Origin: Phenylobacterium sp.
GTDB lineage: Bacteria > Pseudomonadota > Alphaproteobacteria > Caulobacterales > Caulobacteraceae
Direction of reading: 5' to 3'
Assembly: GCF_030680185.1 (NCBI RefSeq)
Contig: NZ_JAUXVZ010000065.1
Location: 1 to 64,000, forward strand
Length of the DNA: 64,000 bases
The notes below the pieces were generated by a model, which worked only from the letters and a program-made list of their open reading frames with translations, ran no database searches and was not told the DNA's origin. The translations under genes and the position numbers were made by a program. Below, in pieces: positions 50,348-57,880 of this stretch (the stretch's first letter is position 1; every line of letters starts with the position of its first letter).

Positions 50348-51421
50348 TCAGGCGGGCGCGAGGGCCTGGCCCACCTGCTGGGCGGCGTCGCGCGCATTTC
50401 GCATGACGCCGACCAGGGTGGCCGACGCAAACCCTGTCCACTCCCCATAGCCGACCAGCCAGAGGCGCGGCTCCAGGGTCGAGCGGCAACCCTCCACAGC
50501 CACGCGTCCGTCGTCTTCGACCACACCGAGACTCTGCAAGTGCTGGAGGGCGGGTCTGAAGCCGGTGCACCAGATGACCGCGTCCACCGGGGTCTCCCGA
50601 CCGTCGGCCCAGAGGACCCCGGTCCGGGTGAACCGTTCGAACGGCCGAACCGCCGAAAGAACGCCCCGCTCGCGCGCCGCCTTCACGGGCTCGACCATGA
50701 CGACGTCATTCAGGCCGCCTGGGGGCGGAGCGTCCACAGCCTCGCCCTGTTGCGCCCTCCACTTGGCGGTGGCGCGCTCGAACAGCACACGGCCGTCCAC
50801 GTCGTCGGCCAGGAAGGTGGGCGGCTGGGCCGTGACCCAGGTGGTGTCGGCGACCAGCGACACCTCGGCCAGGATCTGCGCGCCGCTATTGCCGCCCCCG
50901 ACCACCAGCACGCGCTGGCCTGAAAACGGCTCCGGGCGTCGATAATCAGCCGAATGGACTTGGCGTCCCTCAAACTCGGACTGGCCCGGATAGGACGGCC
51001 AGTGGGGGGCGCGCCAGGTTCCCGTGGCGCTGATCACCGCCTGCGCCCGAAGGGTGGCCGCGCCCGTCTCCACGACGAGACCGTCCTGCTCGGCGCGGAC
51101 GCGACCCACCTCTGCCGACCGCTGGATGGGCAGGTCGTAGCGCGCCTCATAGGCGGTCAGATAGGCGATGACCTGGTCGCGGGTGGGATAGGCTTCGCCA
51201 GTCGCCGGCATGGGCCAGCCCGGCAGCGAACTCCATTGGGCGGGGGAGAACAGCCGCAGGGAGTCCCAGCCGTGCCGCCAAGCGCCCCCGGGGCCGGGCT
51301 CTGCATCGAGAATGGTGAACGTCAGACCCGTGCGCCGCAGGAAATAGCCGGCGGCGAGTCCGGCCTGACCGCCGCCGATCACGATGACATCGTAGGCCGT
51401 CGGGTCCTGGGCGTTCGACAT
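50348..51421 (-). CDS. Flavin-dependent monooxygenase, ArsO/CzcO-like
   Basis: 357 residues. Two Rossmann motifs: [20 protein letters not shown] (FAD, about 15-34) and [19 protein letters not shown] (NADPH, about 170-188). The sequences [20 protein letters not shown] followed by [14 protein letters not shown], and [12 protein letters not shown] plus [16 protein letters not shown], closely follow the ArsO subgroup of flavin monooxygenases, often found in arsenic operons. No other arsenic gene is in the window, so the substrate is open. It is convergent with the CitMHS gene and divergent from a thioredoxin-reductase-like gene (194 bp, no gene seen, a weak GCTATGGC promoter-like box near 51531). 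Confidence 0.82.
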   Translation of the reverse strand: MSNAQDPTAYDVIVIGGGQAGLAAGYFLRRTGLTFTILDAEPGPGGAWRHGWDSLRLFSPAQWSSLPGWPMPATGEAYPTRDQVIAYLTAYEARYDLPIQRSAEVGRVRAEQDGLVVETGAATLRAQAVISATGTWRAPHWPSYPGQSEFEGRQVHSADYRRPEPFSGQRVLVVGGGNSGAQILAEVSLVADTTWVTAQPPTFLADDVDGRVLFERATAKWRAQQGEAVDAPPPGGLNDVVMVEPVKAARERGVLSAVRPFERFTRTGVLWADGRETPVDAVIWCTGFRPALQHLQSLGVVEDDGRVAVEGCRSTLEPRLWLVGYGEWTGFASATLVGVMRNARDAAQQVGQALAPA

Positions 51422-51615
51422 CGGGGCATCCGTTCGCAGGGCTGTCGTCTGGCAGCCTATCAGAGTTGCAGGCGATCCTGATCGCTCGCGACGAAGGGGG
51501 CCGTGGCCCCGCGGCGCCGCTTTGCGCGTTGCTATGGCATGATCTGCAAACGCGCCCGCCGGCCAACCTTCTCCGATCGACGCAGCGCGTCCTGCCCGAG
51601 CAGGAGCCGGCGCTC

Positions 51616-52491
51616 GTGACCGCAGCTCCGCCGAGCCTGGGCTTCGAAGCGATCGTGATCGGCGCGGGCCCCGCCGGCCTGACCGCGGCGATCTATCTCG
51701 CCAGGTTCCGGCGACGGGTGCTGGTGCTCGATGGCGGCGTTTCGCGGGCCGACTGGATCCCCGAAAGCCACAACACCCCGGGCTTCCCGGCAGGAATCGC
51801 CGGCACTGTGCTGCTGGAGCGCCTTCGCGCCCAGGCTGAGGAATTCGGGGCCGTCATCCGAACGGCCAGGGTGGGCCGGTTGGAGAAGACGGCGGACGGC
51901 TTCAGGCTGGATGCCGAAGGCGAGGTCTTTGAGGCCGCGACCGTGCTGCTGGCCACAGGGATCATCGATCGCATGCCCGAGATCGCCGGGGTCGACGCCG
52001 CCCTGGCCTCAAGTCTGGCGCGGGTCTGCCCCATCTGCGACGCCTATGAAGCCATTGACGCCAAGCTTGCCGTCCTCGGCGACGGTCCCCTGGCCCTGCG
52101 AGAGGCCGATTTTCTGCGCACCTACAGCCAGGACGTCACGGTCCTCATGCTGGGCGAGGCGGCAAAGACCGCAGGCGCCCTGTCCGTCGCCTTGGGCGAC
52201 ATCCGGTTTGAGGGCCGCCAGGTCATCGTCGCGCAACAGGACCAGCCGGAACAGCGCTTCGACTATCTCTACCTCGCCCTGGGCTGCGCCATTCAGGCCG
52301 GTCTCGCCACGGCGCTTGGTGCGGGGCAGGACGACAGCGGCAAGCTGCTGGCCGACGCCCGTCAGATGACCACCGTGGACGGCCTCTATGCGGCCGGCGA
52401 CGTCGTCCTGGGCCTGAACCAGATCGCCGTCGCCACCGGCGAGGCGGCCATCGCCGCCACGGCGATGCATAACCGTCTCCGAAAGGCCTGA
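51616..52491 (+). CDS. Thioredoxin-reductase-like FAD/NAD(P) oxidoreductase
   Basis: 291 residues from the GTG at 51616; longer in-frame extensions upstream lack family similarity. The FAD motif [20 protein letters not shown] (about 13-32) is followed by the redox pair C138-x2-C141 in VCPICDAYE and the C-terminal [20 protein letters not shown] then [13 protein letters not shown]. The NADPH domain is degenerate: the usual GxGxxA is replaced by [14 protein letters not shown]. The subgroup of stand-alone TrxR-like proteins includes enzymes acting on small disulphides. No thioredoxin gene is adjacent. The physiological partner is unknown. Confidence 0.85.
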   Translation: MTAAPPSLGFEAIVIGAGPAGLTAAIYLARFRRRVLVLDGGVSRADWIPESHNTPGFPAGIAGTVLLERLRAQAEEFGAVIRTARVGRLEKTADGFRLDAEGEVFEAATVLLATGIIDRMPEIAGVDAALASSLARVCPICDAYEAIDAKLAVLGDGPLALREADFLRTYSQDVTVLMLGEAAKTAGALSVALGDIRFEGRQVIVAQQDQPEQRFDYLYLALGCAIQAGLATALGAGQDDSGKLLADARQMTTVDGLYAAGDVVLGLNQIAVATGEAAIAATAMHNRLRKA

Positions 52492-52558
52492 CTCAGGGGC
52501 CGGCCCGACGGCGACGGAACGGTTTGGCGATCTGGACGTCTGTGCGGGGGGAGTCGCC

Positions 52559-53122
52559 ATGGCCGCGCCACGCAAGCTCAAGGTCTTTCAAGCTCAGATC
52601 GGCTTCTACGACACGGTGGTCGCGGCGCCGAGCCGACCGGCCGCCCTGCGCGCCTGGGGGCTGCGCCAGGACCTGTTCGCTTCCGGACACGCCAAGGTGG
52701 CCGAGGACCCGGCTGCGATCGAGGCCGCCCGCGCCCATCCCGAGACGCCCCTGAAGCGCGCCGTCGGATCGGCCGACCCGTTCGCGCTCGACGCCGCCCA
52801 TCTGCCCGATGTGCCAGATCCGCCCGCGCCATCGAAAGCGCGCGCCCCCGCAAGGTCCCGAGCATCCGCCAAGCCTAGGGCGCAGCCCGAGCCCAAGCCG
52901 AAGCCCAAGCCTGATCGGCGGGCGCTTTCGGCGGCCGAAGCCAGGCTCGGCGAGGTCGAGGCGCAGCGTCGGGACGAGGAGGCCGAGTTCGCGCAGCGCG
53001 CGGCGAAGCTTGCGCAGGACATCTCCAAGGCCAAGGCCGCCTACGCCGCCAGCCACAAGGCCGCGGCGGCCGCGGTCGCCAAGGCTCGCGCGGCCTACCG
53101 CAAGGCAGGCGGGACGGACTGA
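52559..53122 (+). CDS. Conserved hypothetical protein with TolA-like charged C-terminal helix
   Basis: 187 residues, no signal peptide. The first half is the recognisable part: QIGFYDTVVAAPSRPAALRA, WGLRQDLFASGHAKVAEDP and AHPETPLKRAVGSADPFAL, a block I have seen in alphaproteobacterial proteins sometimes labelled 'cell envelope TolA-like'. The middle is a proline/lysine linker (KPRAQPEPKPKPKPD) and the end a long alanine/lysine/glutamate helix likely to form a coiled coil (SAAEARLGEVEAQRRDEEAE then FAQRAAKLAQDISKAKAAY). Function unknown. It follows the TrxR-like gene by 67 bp on the same strand. Confidence 0.75.
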   Translation: MAAPRKLKVFQAQIGFYDTVVAAPSRPAALRAWGLRQDLFASGHAKVAEDPAAIEAARAHPETPLKRAVGSADPFALDAAHLPDVPDPPAPSKARAPARSRASAKPRAQPEPKPKPKPDRRALSAAEARLGEVEAQRRDEEAEFAQRAAKLAQDISKAKAAYAASHKAAAAAVAKARAAYRKAGGTD

Positions 53123-53346
53123 AGGCGTAGAGCTCAGCACGACCCCTGGCGCCCTGGCGCGAGAGCGTCAGGAGGGGGTTTGGCCGAACCCGGCTCCCGA
53201 ACGTGACGGCTCCGTGAAGATTGGGTGAAAACCGCTGTCACACACTGAGGGGTTGCGCGGTCCTGTCGTTGAGGGGGCGGGGGGCAAGGGCCGGACGCGC
53301 ACGTCTGGTTCCCCGCCGTCGCAACATCGACACGCGGAGAAATTCA

Positions 53347-56118
53347 GTGAACGGAATGAATCACAATCGCGCCCGGGTCCGCGCGCGCCGCGCGGCTTGG
53401 CTGATGACCAGCTGCGCCGCCATGGGCCTGCTCACCGCCACGGGGGCCCAGGCCCAGGATCAGGCTACCGAGGTGGGCGAACTCGTCGTCACCGGCAGCT
53501 ACCAGCGCAGCCTTCAGCAGGCGGTCGAGCTGAAGCGCGAGAACATCGGCTTTTCCGACTCCATCGTGGCCACCGACGTCGCCAACTTCCCCGAACAGAA
53601 TCTGGCTGAAGCGCTGCAGCGCATGCCCGGCGTGACCATCGAGCGGAACAAGGGCCTGGGCACTCGCGTCATGGTGCGCGGCCTGCCCAGCGAGTTCACC
53701 TTCGTCACCATCAACGACCTGGCCACCGCCTCGGGCAGCGGCGGCCGCGACGTCGAGTTCGACATCTTCGCCTCGGAAATCATCCAGCAGGTCACCGTCC
53801 AGAAGTCGCCGACCGCGGCCGACGAGGAAGGCGGCATCGCCGGCTCCATCAACATCAGGACCGCCCGGCCGTTCGACTATGACGGCCCGCGCCTGGTGGG
53901 CTCGGTGGAAGGCGCCTACAACTCGATCTCCGAGGAGATCGATCCCAAGGTCTCGTTCCTGGCCAGCAACACCTGGGGCGACTGGGGCGCGCTGGTCTCG
54001 GTCTCCACGGCCAAGCGGACCAACCGCACCGACTCCAATTCCGGCATTAACTTCCGCCCGGCCTTCCGCTTCCTGGAAGCCTCGGGGACCCGCGGGACCC
54101 AGGCCCAGAGCGTGCTGGCGCGGGACGCCGGCGTGGTGGTCACTAACCGTTCCGACCGCGACCAGACGAGCCGCATCATCTTCCAGGACAAGGTCGGCGA
54201 CCGGGTCTATCTGAACGAGCAGGACCAGTGGGGCGCGACCGTGTCGCTGCAGTACCAGCCGTCCTCCAACTTCAGCCTGGCCTTCGACGGCATGATCGGC
54301 GGCTATGACGCCACCGAGGACGAATACGACGCCGCGGCCTATTCGGCCTCCAGCCGCAGCACCTTCGAGACCATCCACGAGTACGACGACACCACCCTGT
54401 CGGAGTATGGCATGGTGGTCCTGCGCGACGTCTCCTATACCGCCACCCAGCACGAGTTCCTGAGCAAGGAGCGGATCAGCAAGACCGACTATTCGCAGTT
54501 CGGGGCTGAGCTGAACTGGAGCGGCGACAACTGGGAATTCAACGCCCTGGCCGGCTATTCCGGCGCGGAAAAGACCATCGATTTCGCCAATCTGAAGCAC
54601 GTGGCCTATGCGCCGTCGCGCACGCGATGGACGGCCGATGGCGGCGAGACGGTCAAGAGCGCCAACCCCGCGACGATCGACATGTACAATGCGCCGACGA
54701 GCTACCTGTTCGAGGCCTATGAAACCAACCTCGAGGCCATCACCGACGACAAGTACGCCGCCCAGGCCGACTTCACCCGGCACTTCGACTTCGACGTCTT
54801 CCCGCAGCTCAGCAGCATCCAGGTCGGCGCCCGCTACACCGACAAGGCCAAGGAGCGCCAGTACGGCGCCCTGAACATCCAGGGTCCTGGCCCGGGCTCC
54901 TCCGTCTGGGTGAACACCCGCACCCTGGCCGACAGCGTGCTGACCCCGATCGGCGATCTCGTGCCCGGCGGCGACTACAGCGTCCGCGACCTGACCTGGA
55001 GCCAGGTGTCCAACGCCTATGCGCGCGACACCTTCCGCTATGCCGGCTTCGTCACCCCGTTCGACGACGGCCAGTACTATGAGGTCACCGAGGAGACGTT
55101 GAGCCTGTACGCCATGGCCAACTTCGACTTCGAGATCGCCCGTGTGCCGGTCTTCGTGAACGGCGGCGCCCGCTATGTGGACACCACGGTCCAGTCGTCC
55201 GGCTTCCATCAGATTCAGAACCCGAACGGCACCACCGGCTATACGCCCGAGCCGGTGTCGAGCGAGGGCGGCTATGACAAGATCCTGCCCAGCCTGAACA
55301 TCAACGCCGAGCTGACCGACAGCATCGTCCTGCGCGCCGCGGCCTCGGAAACCCTGATCCGTCCGGCGCTCAGCGACCTGGCCTATAAGCGCACGGCTAG
55401 CTGGAACTCGTTCCGCTTCACCGACGGCAACCCCAACCTGCAGCCGACCTACGCCAAGCAGTGGGAAGTGGGCCTGGAAAAGTACCTGGCTCAGGGCGGC
55501 CTTCTGTCGGTCTCCTACTTCTGGAAGGAGATCGAAGGCGTCGTCCGCAGCGAGCTGACCGGCACGGTCCCCAACGTCACCAAGTACAACGCCAACGGCA
55601 CGATCGACGGCGTCTATGACTTCGACGTCTATCAGCCGGTCAATGCCGACGGCTCCTATGAGGTCAGCGGCGTCGAGCTGGTGGCCGTGGTGCCGCTCGG
55701 CCTCTTTTATGCGCCGCTGGAGGGCTTCGGCGTCAACGCCAACTACACCCTGCTGGACAGCTCGCTGACCGGCGAGTCCGACCTCGGCATCCCGACGCCG
55801 CCGGTGGGTCTGGCCGACAAGACCTATAACGTCACCCTCTATTACGAGAACGATCGCTTCCAGGCCCGGGCGTCCTACAACTACAAGGACAAGTATGTCG
55901 AAGGCATCGGCTACGAGATGTATCCGATCTGGCGCGACGCCTACGGCCAGACCGACATCTCGGTCAGCTATGACGTGAACGATCGCATCCAGCTCAGCCT
56001 GGAAGGGATCAACATCACCGACGAGGAGACCAAGGGCTACACCATGCACCCCTCCTTCCCGACCATGTACGAACTCTCCGGGCGCCGCTTCAGCCTGGGC
56101 GTGCGCATGGAGTGGTGA
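53347..56118 (+). CDS. Large TonB-dependent receptor (Xanthomonas/Caulobacter subtype)
   Basis: 923 residues from the GTG at 53347, with GGAGAA seven bases upstream; the ATG at 53356 is an alternative. Signal peptide ends at TGAQAQ. The plug has the subtype signature: SDSIVATDVANFPEQNLAEA, LQRMPGVTIERNKGLGTRVM, VRGLPSEFTFVTIND and QQVTVQKSPTAADEEGGIAG then SINIRTARPFDY. The barrel ends in FSLGVRMEW. These receptors often import oligosaccharides or peptide-like polymers; the ligand is not identifiable. The 224-bp upstream gap holds a GCTGTCAC element (53234-53241). A strong terminator follows at 56192, separating it from the sigma factor gene. Confidence 0.92.
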   Translation: MNGMNHNRARVRARRAAWLMTSCAAMGLLTATGAQAQDQATEVGELVVTGSYQRSLQQAVELKRENIGFSDSIVATDVANFPEQNLAEALQRMPGVTIERNKGLGTRVMVRGLPSEFTFVTINDLATASGSGGRDVEFDIFASEIIQQVTVQKSPTAADEEGGIAGSINIRTARPFDYDGPRLVGSVEGAYNSISEEIDPKVSFLASNTWGDWGALVSVSTAKRTNRTDSNSGINFRPAFRFLEASGTRGTQAQSVLARDAGVVVTNRSDRDQTSRIIFQDKVGDRVYLNEQDQWGATVSLQYQPSSNFSLAFDGMIGGYDATEDEYDAAAYSASSRSTFETIHEYDDTTLSEYGMVVLRDVSYTATQHEFLSKERISKTDYSQFGAELNWSGDNWEFNALAGYSGAEKTIDFANLKHVAYAPSRTRWTADGGETVKSANPATIDMYNAPTSYLFEAYETNLEAITDDKYAAQADFTRHFDFDVFPQLSSIQVGARYTDKAKERQYGALNIQGPGPGSSVWVNTRTLADSVLTPIGDLVPGGDYSVRDLTWSQVSNAYARDTFRYAGFVTPFDDGQYYEVTEETLSLYAMANFDFEIARVPVFVNGGARYVDTTVQSSGFHQIQNPNGTTGYTPEPVSSEGGYDKILPSLNINAELTDSIVLRAAASETLIRPALSDLAYKRTASWNSFRFTDGNPNLQPTYAKQWEVGLEKYLAQGGLLSVSYFWKEIEGVVRSELTGTVPNVTKYNANGTIDGVYDFDVYQPVNADGSYEVSGVELVAVVPLGLFYAPLEGFGVNANYTLLDSSLTGESDLGIPTPPVGLADKTYNVTLYYENDRFQARASYNYKDKYVEGIGYEMYPIWRDAYGQTDISVSYDVNDRIQLSLEGINITDEETKGYTMHPSFPTMYELSGRRFSLGVRMEW

Positions 56119-56191
56119 GCCACGCGTTGATCGCGATAGCCATCGAGACCGCCGGTGGAGCGCACCGTCCCCTCGCGCTCCACCTGGCGCC

Positions 56192-56220
56192 ACGCCCCCT
56201 CCGACGGAGGGGGCGTCTTT
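56192..56220 (+). terminator. Rho-independent terminator after the large TonB receptor gene
   Basis: ACGCCCCCTC and GAGGGGGCGT form a 10-bp GC-rich stem around CGACG and are followed by CTTT, 74 bp past the receptor stop. It separates the receptor from the sigma-factor gene starting at 56251. Confidence 0.75.
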
Positions 56221-56250
56221 GCGCCTGCATGGGCGGACGGCAGGCGCAGC

Positions 56251-56757
56251 ATGGGCGCTGAGTTCGACGTGGGCGGCCTGCGCGCCGATCTGGTCGCCTA
56301 TCTCCGCCGCAAGGACCGGGGCGGGGAGGAGGCCGAGGACGTGGCGCAGGAGGCCTTCGCCCGCTTTCATCGTGCCGGCCACGACCTGGCGGGCGCCGAT
56401 GCGCGTCCGCTGCTGTTCGTCATCGCCAAGAACATCCAGCTCGACCGCTGGAAGGCGACCGGTCGGGAGGCGCGCCGCAGCGTGCCTGACGACGTCTATG
56501 ACCTGGACTCCGGTCCCTACGCCCTGGCCAGCGCCACGCCGCGCGCCGATCAGCAGTTGATCGATCGCCAGAACCTGGCCGCCGCGGCTGCGGCGATCCG
56601 GGTCTTGCCGCCCAAAACGCGGGACGCCTTCCTGCTGCACCGGTTCGAAGGCCTGACCTACCGGCAGATCGCCAGCCGGCTGGGAATTTCGGTCAGCATG
56701 GTCGAGAAACATATCGCCGAGGCCCTGCGGCAGTTGAAGATGTCACGGGGCGACTGA
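56251..56757 (+). CDS. ECF sigma factor (FecI type)
   Basis: 168 residues from the ATG at 56251. Region 2: EEAEDVAQEAFARFHRAG and RPLLFVIAKNIQLDRWKATG; region 4: LPPKTRDAFLLHRFEGLTY followed by RQIASRLGISVSMVEKHIAE. It is followed after 81 bp by a FecR gene and then an STN-type receptor, the canonical order of a cell-surface signalling system. It may also control the other large receptor upstream at 53347, but a terminator lies between them. The ribosome-binding site is weak. Confidence 0.92.
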   Translation: MGAEFDVGGLRADLVAYLRRKDRGGEEAEDVAQEAFARFHRAGHDLAGADARPLLFVIAKNIQLDRWKATGREARRSVPDDVYDLDSGPYALASATPRADQQLIDRQNLAAAAAAIRVLPPKTRDAFLLHRFEGLTYRQIASRLGISVSMVEKHIAEALRQLKMSRGD

Positions 56758-56838
56758 GGTGTTCGGCCCCTGGATCGTTGTGTTTGGTGACGCCCGCGGC
56801 CACGCGGGCCCTGCCGCCCAAAGGAATTCGCCGCTCTG

Positions 56839-57834
56839 ATGCTGGACCGCCTCGCCATCCTGTTCGCCGCCCGGCCCTCGACGGCCGAGGCCTGGCTGGC
56901 CCGCATGGGCAGGCCGGGGGTGAGCGCGCGCGACCAGGCGGCCTTCGGCGCCTGGCTGGACGCCGATCCCGACCACCTTCGCCAGTACGAGACTCTGAAG
57001 GCCGCGAACGCCGAACTGGCGGGCCTGCGACAGGCCTTCGAAGGCGACCTAACCCGTCTGCGCCGCGGGCCTGCACGGCGGGGCGCGTCGAGGGGCCTTG
57101 TCTTGGGCGGCGGCTTCGCCGCGGTGGCCGCCGTGGTGGCGGTGATCGCCCTGCTGCCGATGCTGCGGGCTTCGCACGAGGGCCAGCTATTTGAAAGCGC
57201 GCCGGGCCAGATTGTCGATCTGATGCTGGACGACGGCTCGAAGGTCACCCTCGACGCCGACTCGGCGATCCGCGTGGCCTTGGCCCCGGACGTGCGCCGC
57301 CTGACTCTGGAGCGAGGCTCGGCCTATTTCGAGGTCGAGCACGACGGCGCCCATCCGTTCCAGGTGGCGGTGGCCGACCGGCGGGTGATCGTCACCGGCA
57401 CGCGCTTTGTCACGGCGATCACCGGCGACAGCGCGCAGATCTCGGTGCTTCAGGGTCGCGTGGCGATCGGTCGGCGCGACGCCGCCCGCGCCGATGCGTT
57501 GGACGGGGCGGTGGGGGTGACGGCCGGCGAACGCGCCGTCTTTCAACCCGGCGCAGCTCAGATCGTGAAGACCCGCGCCGACGTGGATGCGGCGACCGCC
57601 TGGCGTCAGCGCCGCCTGGTCTTCCGCAATGTCCCCATGTCCGAGGTGATTGCCGCGGCGGCGCGCTACTCCGACGCCCCCTTGGTCGTCGCCGACCCGG
57701 CCCTGCAGCGCCTGTACATCACCACCGTCCTGCCCCTGGAGGGCGACGGCGCCCTGGCCGATCGCATGGCTGCCTTGCTTCCCATAAGCGCCGAACACGC
57801 CGCCGACGGCCGCATCCTGATCCGCGCCGAATAG
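56839..57834 (+). CDS. FecR-family signal transducer
   Basis: 331 residues. An N-terminal DUF4880-like segment (AEAWLARMGRPGVSARDQAA then FGAWLDADPDHLRQYETLKA) is followed by one membrane helix (LVLGGGFAAVAAVVAVIALL), the FecR sheet domain (IVDLMLDDGSKVTLDADSAI; LERGSAYFEVEHDGAHPF; VIVTGTRFVTAI) and a C-terminal STN-like domain (WRQRRLVFRNVPMSEVIAAA). It would link the STN receptor encoded 46 bp downstream to the ECF sigma factor encoded upstream. The gap to the receptor carries AGCTGTCAC, which may be a promoter element for the sigma factor. Confidence 0.92.
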   Translation: MLDRLAILFAARPSTAEAWLARMGRPGVSARDQAAFGAWLDADPDHLRQYETLKAANAELAGLRQAFEGDLTRLRRGPARRGASRGLVLGGGFAAVAAVVAVIALLPMLRASHEGQLFESAPGQIVDLMLDDGSKVTLDADSAIRVALAPDVRRLTLERGSAYFEVEHDGAHPFQVAVADRRVIVTGTRFVTAITGDSAQISVLQGRVAIGRRDAARADALDGAVGVTAGERAVFQPGAAQIVKTRADVDAATAWRQRRLVFRNVPMSEVIAAAARYSDAPLVVADPALQRLYITTVLPLEGDGALADRMAALLPISAEHAADGRILIRAE

Positions 57835-57880
57835 GCGGCCATCGCAGAGCTGTCACGCCCGTGCGTTAGGGCGGCTAGGC

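Noticed and set aside
46813..53355. Shared GTG-AAC beginnings of several TonB receptor genes (4066 minus, 46813, 53347)
   Set aside because: Three genes start with GTGAAC, but with so few cases and plausible nearby ATG alternatives in two of them it is probably chance.
53344..56712. 1122-codon open frame on minus, opposite the large TonB receptor and sigma gene
   Set aside because: It lies wholly antisense to two well-recognised genes; long stop-free antisense frames are expected in GC-rich coding DNA. The translation has no recognisable domain.
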